64,000 nucleotides of DNA from Capillidium heterosporum. Taxonomy: Eukaryota; Entomophthoromycota; Entomophthoromycetes; Entomophthorales; Capillidiaceae. A program made the translations under genes and the position numbers. Under the pieces are notes generated by a model. The model worked only from the letters and a program-made list of their open reading frames with translations, was not told where the DNA came from and did no database searches. The stretch covers positions 1,612,001-1,676,000 of the forward strand of contig WBMQ01000005.1 of assembly GCA_016630905.1 (NCBI GenBank), written 5' to 3'. Numbering within the stretch: position 1 is the stretch's first letter; each line of letters opens with the position of its first letter. This document shows, in pieces, positions 31,732 through 42,862 of the stretch.

Positions 31732-32922
31732 CTACCTTTGAGTTGGTAGTTTTCTATTGTAATAGCCGCCCGCCCTAGCCTTTTCGATGGGAACCATATC
31801 TTTATTCACTAACAAGTTGTACTTACTTTCCTTAGCCAATTTACTGGGATGGATAGGCTGGTACAGAGGAGATAGCTTGTAGATGTTGGTCTGTTTCTTG
31901 AGGCGCTCCTTATCCAAGTTCTTAAGCTGTAGATAGGAGGTAGGTAATGCCGATTGGAAAGCATCCTTGTCGACGAGTTGGTACTTTGTCGGCTGGACGT
32001 TCTTGGATTCCTGTAGTTTAGTCTGGTGGCTATCCAAGATACTCTGCAAGTTGTCTCCTTGATTAGAGTTGGCCAACTGATCAATTAGCTCACGCTTGAG
32101 TAGCAACTTCTGTAGTTTTTGCTCCTCGCGTTCCTTGATTAAACTTTCGTTGAGCTCACGCTTCCGTCGCTTCTCAGCTTCCAACTTGGTGCGGTGGGTA
32201 TTTTCTTCACGTAGCTATTAAGGGGTATCAGGTTAGGCTAGTTTTGCAAAGTCAATGTTACCTTTCGGTTGTTATTATGAGCAATGGCCTTTTCATGCTC
32301 CTTGCGGAAATTTTCTAGCCAGCTTCGGTTCTTTTCGACGTTCTGTTGATCCACTTCATCAAAGACTATACAAAATAAAACTGTTAGTAATATATACTGG
32401 CAATCGAATTACTAAATGTTTCAACCATTTCCAGATAGTCGTCAAATTGCCTAGTAGTTTCAAAATCATCCCTCCTCAAATTAAATCTAGCAAAATCACG
32501 TAAATAAAAATATCTAAAAACATTTACATTTTGACATATTTCTTCCGAACTCGAACTTCCTTCTCTACCGACAGGTCTTCGAACGTTTGATAACAGAAAT
32601 CCATCTTCTTCAACATGGTCTTACATACTGGGCAGGGAGCCTGTCTCTGATCAAATAAGGAAATTATGCAATCTTCACATCTATAAAAAACTACAATAAG
32701 TATAAATGGCAATAATTAAATGTGATACAATTTATGGAAGCAGGTAGAAACTAAAATGTTCATATGGGGTTTAAAGTATCGGTCTGCGTTACAATTGGGA
32801 CAGATATCGTTGGCATGCTGAAGTATCGGCATACCTTCTATAGGTTGAGGTAGTAAGGTGGTCTTACTGCCGTTCAGTTTCTTCCTATCAGCTAGCTGTT
32901 GAGAAAATGCTTGGTGGCTCAT
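31732..32922 (-). CDS. TFB3: TFIIH/CAK subunit TFB3 (MAT1)
   Basis: Five exons on the minus strand (32729-32922, 32528-32680, 32413-32486, 32262-32365, 31732-32214) encode 335 aa; introns are 48, 41, 47 and 47 nt. TFB3/MAT1 is the RING-finger assembly factor of the CDK-activating kinase that links it to core TFIIH in transcription and repair. The N-terminal C3HC4 RING is complete across the first splice: CPNCNADRYFKPHMNILVS, TCFHKLCEDCI, and APCPVCKTMLKK. The hallmark QTFEDLSVEKEVRVRKK follows, then a coiled-coil region (about 140-235, Glu/Lys/Arg-rich) and a C-terminal tail ending GGYYNRKLPTQR, shorter than the usual MAT1 end. It is divergent from POL5, with 384 bp between starts. Confidence 0.9.
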
Positions 32923-33306
32923 CGATCTGATAATAGTTTGAAGTAGCTAGAATTTTCAAGTTATATATCTACAACCCCGTCTTGTTGGAGTTCGATAGCT
33001 TGCAAAGTTGAGATGTTATGGAAGCTCTTAGTTGAAAAGAAATGGTATCTTTATATCTATGTTTGAATTGATTAGAAATGTAAGCTCACTTGGAAGTTTA
33101 AGAGAAATAGATAGAAACGATAAATTAGCTAATTATCTGCACTTTAACCACTAATGACTGAGAACTAATCGGATAAATTAGATAATTGACGTCCAAGCTA
33201 ATTCCCTAAACTCAGCCAACTAGACTAAAATTTTCATCAATCTGTCAAAGTTTTTAAACTCCAAACTTCTTCAAGTTCTTCGATACGAAACGACACTGGA
33301 TAGAAG
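32923..33306. other. Divergent promoter, TFB3 and POL5
   Basis: 384 bp, AT-rich, between two essential genes. No gene seen. Confidence 0.6.
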
Positions 33307-36300
33307 ATGACCGAAACCACTACCATCCAACCGATATTCTGGAGTTTAGGAGATATAGATGAGACCTATAAGTATAGAGGCAACGGTTCAACTTATCGAC
33401 CAACTCATAAAGTTCCAAAGTAGTAAAGGAGTACCGGACGCTGCCGAAACTATAGACAGCTTAGAAGAGTTGGAAAAAGTTTTGCACCATGATGTCTACT
33501 ACTCTATCAACAGGTTAGTCAAGGGTTTAAGTAGTAACAGAAGTAAAGCTAGACTAGGGTTCTCCATTGCTTTAACTCAGGTAATTTTTTAAATAGTAGG
33601 TCTGTGTTGATATTTTTTGGGATATATAGCTGTTGAAAAACTTTTCATTCATTCCAATCAAATTATTATTGGAGATTATCGACAAAAATTTGAAATTCAG
33701 TAACAGTACTAAGGCTGAGGTGAGTAACTTAGTATTCACATATATATTTATTAAAATTTTTATCAATGTAGGAGGCGAAAAGTCAGCAGATAGGTCTGAT
33801 ATTCGCTTATCAATCTATCGTCCAATCCAACTTGCTGTTAAACCTAAATAGTGAAGTTAAAGCCGATACCTTTGAAAGTTTGTTCGATAGGTTGTTGCTG
33901 TTGAAGAACGTCAAGAGTTATCTACAGAGCACAGTTGCTGCTCTCTTCGTCTCTTTAATTAGCCAAGTAAACCGTTTTTACTTTTCATTTAAATTTATTA
34001 TCGATTATATTAGTTAAAAGAGCAGGACAAGGAAATTGTAGATGAGGTTTTGCCTAAATTGTGGGAAAAGGTTGTCGATCTAGCTTTCGAATTTCCCGAT
34101 GAGTTGGTTCTACCATTGAGTTTGTTAGAAGTTTATCAGGTAACTTTATAGTATATACAGATACTCATTATAGCTTTGGCATAGGAATTGGAATTGAATT
34201 TACCTAACTTTGAGCTGCTGGAAAAAAACCAAATTAAGCAGTTAGCACAAATCCTTAAAGTATTTTTAAATGCCATTAATTTATTTACAAGTACATTAAA
34301 TAGAGACAAAAAGCCAACGAAACCAAAGATATACCCATAGCCTGGCTCCAGCTCTTTAAATTACTAGAATCCAAAAAGAACACCCACTGGATCACCTTCC
34401 AGCAATTCTACAAGATATGCGTAGATGAAACTCTATTCAGCAACAGCAGCAGTCCCGATCAGGAGTATCTAGGATTCCAACTGTTCCAGCATCTTCTTAA
34501 CCTGAACCATCCTACTCACGTCCTCCTAACCGACAACATTGTAAAGAAGTTGATTACCTACTCCAACGTCAAGAACAAAAAGCTTACTACTAAGATGGCT
34601 AAACTTAGTCAGGGTATGTTATTTGAAAAGTTGGAGAAAGATCCTACCGATGCCCTATCAATTTTGACAAAGGTTCAGAAATTGGGCTTGAAGAAAGGTA
34701 CCAACCAACTCTATACCAAGTTACTGGACCAGTTGGACGATTCTGCTTTAACTAGCTACTTTACCTATATTAAGGAGGTCTTTGAAGGCAAACAAAAGTA
34801 AGTTTTGATGTTGGCTATATTATATTTATAAGTTTGTAGGGTTGGTAGTATGCAGGATCCAATTGAGATCAACAAGTTCGTTATTGAACAACTTAGCTTA
34901 ATCTTCAACTTGGCCATAACTAAGAAGTTCAATCAAATCGCCAAGAATTGTTTAGCATTGGTAGTTGTTCACGCTATGTACAAGTTAGATAAATCTTTCA
35001 AGTGTGATAGTTTGGTAATTTTTTGCCTGCCTTACCAATACTAACTTCTACATACTTAGACAATTGAAAAGCCTCATACACCTTTAGATAAATTGAGCTT
35101 AAATTTGTTCCTTGGAAAATTAGCCCTGTTCATGAAACGTCTGCTTAATCTAAAGCCTACCAAAGAAGGCACCCTACCGATTCAACTAGACTTTGTAACT
35201 AAATTGATCGAAAAAGTCAACAAAACTCTTCAGCCAAGTCAAGATTTAATCGAAATTAAAGACACAATTAAGGGGTTAAAGGGTTTCAAAACCAACAAGT
35301 TGAGTGAAGAGGCTCAGCTTGGTTTCAGCAAGTTCCAACACATCCTTAACCTGGTCCTCCACACAGACCCCAACCCTAATCTGATTGAAGTTATCAATGA
35401 CATACTACAGAGCTTGAAGGCCATTCAACAACCAGCTAAATCAACAAGGCCCAAGAAATCCAAAGCCAAGGCCGAGACTTCTGAAGAGGAGGAACCAAAC
35501 CCACATCTCATTTTAGTAGATGCTCTAGTCGCCTTAGCTACCTTCCAAACCTCAACCAACAACCTACTTAACGAGCTATCTTCTACGCTGATAGTAGATT
35601 GGTCCAGCCTTCTAACTGAGGATAGTTTGAGCTTGTTGATAGAGTTGCTAGAGAACGCCGGCAAAGAGGATCTGGAGCAGGATGATGAGGATGACGAGTT
35701 CGAACTGATCGACAGTGCTGATTTGGGTAGCGAGGATGAGGATCAGATGGATTCGGATGATGAAGTAGAAGACGAAGATGAGGAAGATGATGAGGATAGC
35801 GAAGATGACGAGGACGACGGAGAGGATTCAGAGGATGACGATGACGCCAAGGAATTAGATTCTGAGCTGGTAGCACAGCTTCAGTCAGTACTTGGAGTCA
35901 ACTCCAACAAAGATGACAATGATAGCGAGGAGGAATTGGACGACGACCAGATGTTGGCCTTAGATCATAAGCTGGAGGCCATGTTTCAGACTCAAAAGCA
36001 GGCCAAGAAGCAGAAGCAGAATGCCCAGAACAGCTTGAAGAAAATCAAACTTATCGTCCTGCACTGGTTCGGTCAGCTCTTCACTTACCTGCCTAGCTCT
36101 AAGCTAACATTGAAACTGATCAACCCTCTACTCCATTTCTTGAGCCGGTACGTCGATGGTGAGCGTAACAAGGAATTGGTGGACTGTTGCCTAGGTCTTT
36201 TTAACAAGAATATAAAAAAGTTGAAATTCAACAAGGAGGTTGTAGCTGAATGTAGCGAAGAGTTCAAGGAGCTATTCGAAGCCTGCTTTAACTTTCCTGA

Positions 36301-37082
36301 CCAAGAAGTCCAACTTCAAGGTTAATAAGACCGCTCTAGATATCGTCGATCTCGTCAACCGTCACACCAGTTTAGACTCTCAGTTTAAAGGATATGTTGT
36401 CGCGCTCTATGTCAAGTACCTCAGCGTCTTCTTAAGTGCTAAATCGGGCGGTATTCCCGAACCCTTCTTCCATCTTGCCCAGTTTGACTTGGAGTTGGGT
36501 TGGTCCCTCGTACCCATCTTGCTGAATGTCGAAATCGACCTAAGTACGGTTCAGGTTTCCAAAGCTAAAGTCCTAACTTTAGTCAAGGTCTGTCAGCTGT
36601 TCACCAAAATCGTTGAAATCAGTCACAAGCGCAAGTTTGATGGTACCACGCTTGTTGCTACGGAAGATTTAAGTAGATTCGATGAATTAGTTGTCGAGTT
36701 GGTTGGCAAGACGGGCAACAACGTCAAGGAGTTCCAGATTAAGGAGGTTATCAAATTCCTGACCAAGTTGAACCACTATTTCGATGTCTACAGCAAGGTA
36801 GTTTAACTTTATTTTTTATTCTATTCTAAGTTAAACTTTTATTTGTAGGAGTATACAGTCTCTGATGCTTTGAAGCAAGCTCTCAAATCGAAGGCTACCA
36901 TCTTCAAATCCAACTCCTTCAAGGATTGTCTCAATTTGTTGCTCAAGGAGAACCAAAAGTAAGCTTTTTCTAAATTCAAGTTTTGTTAAATTTGATTATG
37001 TAGGTCGGATAAGAAGCGTAGCCTGGTAGAGAAGAATGGAAGCAAAGATACGAAGAAAAAGGCCAAAAAGACAAAGGCTTAG
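33307..37082 (+). CDS. POL5: POL5/MYBBP1A-type nucleolar protein, two +1 frame breaks
   Basis: Ten exons (33307-33580, 33630-33719, 33772-33966, 34014-34139, 34185-34259, 34304-34797, 34840-35014, 35060-36797, 36849-36958, 37004-37082) give about 1117 aa; all nine introns are 42-52 nt. POL5 is a nucleolar HEAT-like protein for rRNA transcription and ribosome assembly. The N-terminus IFWSLGDIDE and the block INRLVKGLSSNRSKARLGFS followed by IALTQ are diagnostic. A long acidic stretch (about 35670-35960, Asp/Glu/Ser) and a Lys-rich end (KKKAKKTKA) are also typical. As given, the frame shifts by one extra base near 33366 and again near 36297 (between EACFNF and KKSNFKV). All other exons are clean, so sequence errors are the likely cause. 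A shorter start at 33359 would avoid the first shift but lose the conserved N-terminus. Confidence 0.85.
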
Positions 37083-37454
37083 AGGCAGCAGTATAGGGAT
37101 GAATATCCTTCCCAGTTTTTTTGGAATATCGCTTGTTCTCGGAAGCTATTTAATTTACCTTGACAACTGCTTGCTTTTGTCATTAAAATATATAGAACTA
37201 ATAAGGGGTTATAGATTTTAGAATTAAATTTTCAAAATATATAGTTTATTAGTCCCCCTAATCATACTTTAAACTTTGGACCCAAGGAAAATACTTCTTT
37301 TAGATCAACTGGTCATAGTCCTACTGGCTATACAATCTATTTCACATTAAGACAATCTTGTAGTTATAAAAGCTTGATAAAATTAGTGATCCTTTAGCAT
37401 ATTTATTTAAAGCATAGATTAAACAGAATAATTTAGATGTAGGTTTTAGGAAGC
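37083..37454. other. Junction between housekeeping island and minus UGT arm
   Basis: 372 bp AT-rich DNA between the convergent ends of POL5 and UGT F. No gene seen. Confidence 0.6.
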
Positions 37455-39138
37455 TCATTGTAGCTTAGCTTTGTTGTTAGGAATTACAACCCAGGCCTTG
37501 AAAACGATAAGTATGGTCTTAATTGCTGCGTAGACGAGCACAAGCATTACAAAAACTAAAGAGCTTAGGACGAAGAGGTACAAATCCAAGTTGTTGGCTT
37601 TGATAAAGGACATCTCGGTGGCAACTGGTATTAAGTGCTTCACTTCACAGGGGGTTTGGCCAGCTACAAACGGCTCATATTTCCTACATTGCTTGGCATA
37701 CGCTACGAAATCCTCGATGTTCTCAGCCTCCTTGAACTTGCGCTTCGAGTTCTGGAGACTTAGCAGCCTGTACTTTGCGACGTTGTGCTGGATCTTGTTG
37801 TCGGAGTCTTCGATGAGGTACTTGATGACTTTGTATGTCTCAACTGGGTTCGTCGTAGTTCGGTCAATGTACTTGCCGATGCCCATGTTCTCAATTTTCT
37901 TGGCGTTGCGAGGTTGGTCGCCAAAGACGGGGACAACAGCTATTGGGGTTCCTGAAGTGACAGGCTTCAAAAGTCGATTCTAAACCACCATGGGAGATGA
38001 AGACCTTGGTGTTGGCATGCTTTAAAATGTCTACCTGAGGCGCCCATTTGAGGATGCGGATTTGGTCATGCTCACCTTCGATGAGATCGGCGACTTCAAC
38101 AGTCCTATTGTTGAGGCTGATCGTCTTTGGGAAGTTGGAGATCAAGGTTTTTCCCAATCCCCAAGCTACCCCGTCGACGATACCGTTCTCTAAGGCTAAT
38201 ATTGAAGCGTTCAAAAGTAACTCAACGTCAAAGTCTTCTAATGGGACGTTGGACCCGAAAGCTATGTAGAGGATACGCTTATTAGTATCAAAGAATGTCT
38301 TCAAACTGCCGGAAAGCATAGTATGTTCATCAGATAGGATAGGGCCGACTACGTTGACATTAGGCGGGATGGCATTTGCTGGCTCGAAACCTACAAAGGT
38401 GTTGGCAATTATGTAAACATTGTCGAATCGACCAAGTGGTGCTGGAGTCGTTGGGACTCCATACTTCTTACGTAAGTCGTTCAAGCCGTTGATCATGGGT
38501 AATATATAGTAGATAGCCCGCAAAGGTTGTAGGACTTTGTCGGTAAATCTCTCCCAGAAAGTCAATTCGTTTGTTGTCGTAGGTAAATAATCCATGGACC
38601 CAGTCTTAGTTGCGGAATTTACAATGTTGAAGGCATCTACAGTTTGGAACCCAATTATAACTGGAATCTTCAACGCCTCAGCTACATCCCTACAAGCTGG
38701 AGCAAAGAAGTCACACATGATCAAATCGGGCTTATATTGAGATGATACGTCGAAAAACGGTTGGAAAGTTTGATCGTACAGAGTCGTCATCCTCGTGCTG
38801 AAGAACCCTTTTAACATAACGGTAAAGTCCATCTTCTTTTTTGTCTTCAAGAAGTTGCTGAAGTGGGTGCGTGACTCCGCTTCGAAAGTATCCCCTTCGC
38901 CTAAACTGACAAAGTCGTAGTTGAATTCCTTTGCATACTTGCGATTATCTTCAAAGGCGGCATACTTTATTTCGTGACCTCTGGTTCGCAACACCTTGCA
39001 GATTTCAAACAGTGGCTTTACGTGTGACCTGCCAACGTTGGAATGAACTAGGATTTTTAACTTGGGTTCTTGGACTTGAGATCCATAGGCGAAAGATCCT
39101 GTAAATACTAATGCTGATAGTATGCTTGATAATTTCAT
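37455..39138 (-). pseudogene. UDP-glycosyltransferase with one +1 frame break (UGT copy F)
   Basis: Full UGT homology on the minus strand: signal peptide MKLSSILSALVFTGSFAYG, NVGRSHVKP, CDFFAPACRDVAE, ISHGGLESTFEA, C-terminal membrane helix and tail ending KAKLQ (KXKXX ER retrieval). A single extra base near 37962 splits TFEAVTSGTP; without it the protein would be 560 aa. It is a mosaic. From about 37553 to 38166 it is nearly identical to copy E on the other arm, and from about 38035 to 38360 nearly identical to neighbouring copy G. Probably functional, with a sequence error at the break; a recent loss of function cannot be excluded. Confidence 0.78.
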
Positions 39139-40446
39139 CTTGTTTGTAAATATTTATGAGGCTTTTCTTTCCCTTTATATACTCTACAGCATCTTTTGCT
39201 TAGATATCGGGTTTACCTTTGTGCTACCATCAGATATCAACTTTGGTCTCCTATATATAAAGTTGGAAGTGCTGTTATCTAATTGTAATCTTGCTTTATT
39301 TGGACTACTGCTGAAATCTGGAGCTGATGATTCAATTACTTCTAGTTGGGGATATATTTTAAATTTGCAGCTGAGTTATAAATTCACTCAATAGACAAGA
39401 ATTTGAAGCGGTAAATCTAGTGAAGCTGTAAATTTGGAGTTGAGCTGGAAAAGGCCAAAATCCGACAAACCGAGTAAACCAAACTTTCGGAAAAACAGTT
39501 TAGTTCATATTCCAAGTCAACCGGCTCTATTGTTTAGGAGCAAAGGTTCATTTTATGTAAAGATTTAAAAAGTAATAGATGTGTTGAAAGTTATCTGATC
39601 ATTCTATCAAAAATAAAGATTGTAATTCCGCCTAGCCAAGTTTATTATGCATTTTGTATAGCTATATATAGTTAAAAATTAATATCCAAACCTTTTGCCA
39701 ATCTGTTTTAATTAGAGGAATAATCGCCATGCTGAGGTAGTAGGAAGATAGATAGCTTGGAAATATCGCTTTAAAATTAATATATCCTAGGAAAAGTAAT
39801 GTATACTTTATATATTATTATTGTAGTATCATCTACATCTAATTCGCTTCAAATAAATTTTGTTTCTTTAGAAAGTTTGATTTTAGTTTTTAATTTCGAA
39901 GTTGCTTACAATGTAATGGTATATACTTTTGTTGGGAAAAGTGTTAATTAAATAATTTTTTATAACAAATATAAAATCTTTCTTAAAATAACTATTATAA
40001 AGTTATATTTACCTATTTAGCTACGAACTATATGTAAATTTCAATTTCTATAAGGAATTCTTGCTATTTTAAATATACGTCAAGTTTGGAAATAATCCTA
40101 TCCAATCCATCAGCAAAAGCTACTATTAAGTGCCAAACTTATATTTAATTTAAGCTTAGATATATCGATGGAGTATTTAAGCTAAATTCTGATAAGTATA
40201 GCCCTGAGTTCAAACTTCATATATCGATTTATTGGTAATAGGAAAAGAAGCTATAAGTAGCTTCACTTTATTTAAATACAATAAAATCTAAAGGTATAGG
40301 TGTATTTTAGTATGCATGTAGTAAATTTTCCAATACTTGTAGATTTTATTGGCGATGAATTGGATAAAAGGTATTAGAAAAATAAAAGTAGCTTTGATTA
40401 ACTTATAAAGCCTATCTAAATGAAGCTAGTTTAGAAGTCTAAGAGA
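39139..40446. other. Spacer between UGT F and G
   Basis: 1.3 kb AT-rich. Apart from the UGT F promoter there is nothing I can support. Confidence 0.5.
39172..39214 (-). promoter_or_regulatory. Promoter of UGT F: AAACCCGA box plus TATA
   Basis: On the minus strand AAACCCGA (39207-39214) precedes GTATATAAAGG (39172-39182), about 35 bp before the ATG. Same order and spacing as in front of UGT D, H and I. Confidence 0.45.
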
Positions 40447-42131
40447 CTATGATTTCTTGACTTTGTTGTTAGGTATCGATATCAAACCTTTGTAGATAAT
40501 CAATACCACCTTGTATAACAGGTAACCTAAACTCAGTATAGCTATAGCTAGCGAACATAAGACAAAAAGGTACAGGTCCAGGTTATTGGCGGTGACGAAG
40601 GACATCTCTGTAGACACAGGGATGAGATGCTTTACTTCGCAAGGTATTTGCCCAACGATGAAGGGTTCGATCTTCCTACACTGCTTAGAGAGGGCTATCA
40701 TATCTTCTATATCTTCAACTGCTTTGAACTTTCGCTTGGAGCTTTGTAAACTTATCATCTTGTACTTGTCGACGCTGTACTTGATTTTGTTGTCGGGGTC
40801 TTCAATAAGGTACTTGATGACTTCATAAGTTTCAATTGGGTTCGTTGTAGTTCGGTCAATATACTTCCCGACCTCCATATCTTCGATTTTTTTGGCATTG
40901 CGAGGCTGATCGCCGATTACTGGTACTACTGCGATTGGAGTTCCTGAGGTGACGGCTTCAAAGGTTGACTCTAGACCACCGTGAGAAATGAAGACCTTGG
41001 TGCTAGGGTGTTTGAGGATGCCGACCTGAGGCGCCCATTTGAGGATGCGGATTTGGTCATGCTCACCTTCGATGAGATCTGCGACTTCAACAGTCCTATT
41101 GTTGAGGCTGATCGTCTTTGGGAAGTTGGAGATCAAGGTTTTTCCCAATCCCCAAGCTATCCCCGTCGACGATACCGTTCTCTAAGGCTAATATTGAAGG
41201 CGTTCAAAAGCAACTCAACGTCAAAGTCTTCCAATGGGACGTTGGACCCGAAAGCTATGTAGAGGATACGCTTATTAGTATCAAAGAATGTCTTCAAACT
41301 GCCGGAAAGCATAACATGTTCATCAGATAGGATAGGACCGACTACATTGACATTAGGTGGGATTGCGCTTGCTGGTTCAAAACCTACAAAGGTATTGGCG
41401 ATGATGTAAATGTTATCAAATCGGCCAAATGGTGAAAAAGATGTTGGGATTCCATATTTCTTACGTAGATCATTCATACTTTTGATCAAAGGTACAACAT
41501 AGTAAATAGCTTTCAAAGGCTGAACAAACTTATCGTTGAGTCGCTGCCAAAAAGTCAGCTCATTAGTCGTCGTAGGTGAATAATCCATGGACCCAGTCTT
41601 GGTTTCTGAGGAAACAACGTTGCAGGAATCAATTGTTTGAAATCCAACTATTACTGGAATTTGCAAAGCGTCGGCTACGTCCCTACATGCTGGGGCCAAG
41701 AAATCGCACATAATTAAGTCGGGCTTGTACTGAACAGCTGCATCGTAGAAAGGTTGGAAGGTTTGGTCGTATAAACTAATTAGCATTGTGCTGAAATGCC
41801 CCTTCAACATGACTGAAATATCCATTTTCTTCTTTGCCTTCAATAAGTTGTTGAAGTGGGTCTGTGTTTCAGCTTCGAACATGTTTCCATCTCCTAGGCT
41901 GATGAAATCATAGTTGTACTCTTTAGCGTACTTTAAATTGTCGTTAAAAGCGGCGTACTTTATCTCGTGGCCGCGGTCTCTCATAACCTTGCAGACTTCG
42001 AAAAGGGGTTTTATATGCGATCTGCCAACGTTGGAGTGGACTAGAACTTTGAGCTTGGGCTTCTCAGCTTTTGATCCGAAGGCAAAAGATCCTATAAATA
42101 TTAATGCCGATAATACACTTGATGGTTTCAT
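40447..42131 (-). pseudogene. UDP-glycosyltransferase with two +1 frame breaks (UGT copy G)
   Basis: Full UGT homology. I place the start at 42131 (MKPSSVLSALIFIGSFAFG), which gives a normal signal peptide; a more upstream ATG at 42170 would add 13 charged residues. Two extra bases, near 41160 (DGVAWGL) and 41199 (LNASIL), break the frame; direct comparison with copy F, which reads normally there, shows the extra base each time. Corrected length would be 560 aa. CDFLAPACRDVAD differs by one residue from the consensus CDFFAPACRDVAE. Tail ends KVKKS (KXKXX). Catalytic His motif NVGRSHIKP and signature ISHGGLESTFEAV are intact. Confidence 0.77.
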
Positions 42132-42862
42132 TGTTCCTGCTTGTATGGTTTTTTGGAACTTCCTTCTCATTTATATAGTGACAATGTCTACTGATTAGTT
42201 AATAGACCATCCTTTATGCTATCGCCAGATATTATTTCTTCCTGTAGCTTGGGTAAATGTTTCCTCTGTCAACTGGAGGAAAGTTTTAACCTAAATAACT
42301 TTTATTTTTGACCCCCTATATGTAGAATTTGAAGTGTCAGATCTAATTGCAATCTCGCTAAATTGAGACTTAGGTTGAAACTTTGTTTGGGATTGGTTGA
42401 TTACTTCCAGCTGGAGATATATTCTTTTGTCCAATTTGCAGTTGCTCCATAATTTGACCAATTAGCAATGAATTAAGTCAACCTATCTGATTTGGCAAAG
42501 TTTAATTTTAAAGCATATTGAGTCGAAGATAAAATTTGGCCATATTGCAAATTTTGGGAAAATAGTTGGAGTTTCAAATCCATTGATTTCAGTATCTAGG
42601 GGTAAAGGTTTATTTTACATCGATGCTCAAATCGTGCTGATAGAAATAAAAGTCATAGTATTGCTCTACTTATATACATGATTGCAATCACATCTAGCCA
42701 AGCTTCAATTATTCGGAAAATGAACTTTTAATATATATGGCGAATTGTTTGCTATTCATAAATACTACCAGTGATAATACAAATAAAAAGTATTGAAGTT
42801 AGTTATACATCATTTAATTTATAAAGCCCATCGAAGCAAGAATACTTTGGAAGCTTTTAAGA
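42132..42862. other. Spacer between UGT G and H
   Basis: 731 bp, AT-rich. A TATA-like CTATATAAATG (about 42168-42178, minus strand) lies upstream of UGT G. No gene seen. Confidence 0.55.

Noticed and set aside
15332-42131. Reading UGT D-G as long-dead pseudogenes
   Set aside because: Catalytic motifs, ER tails and lengths are intact and the only damage is single-base insertions, which also occur in an essential gene; they are labelled as broken, but decay is not the favoured cause.
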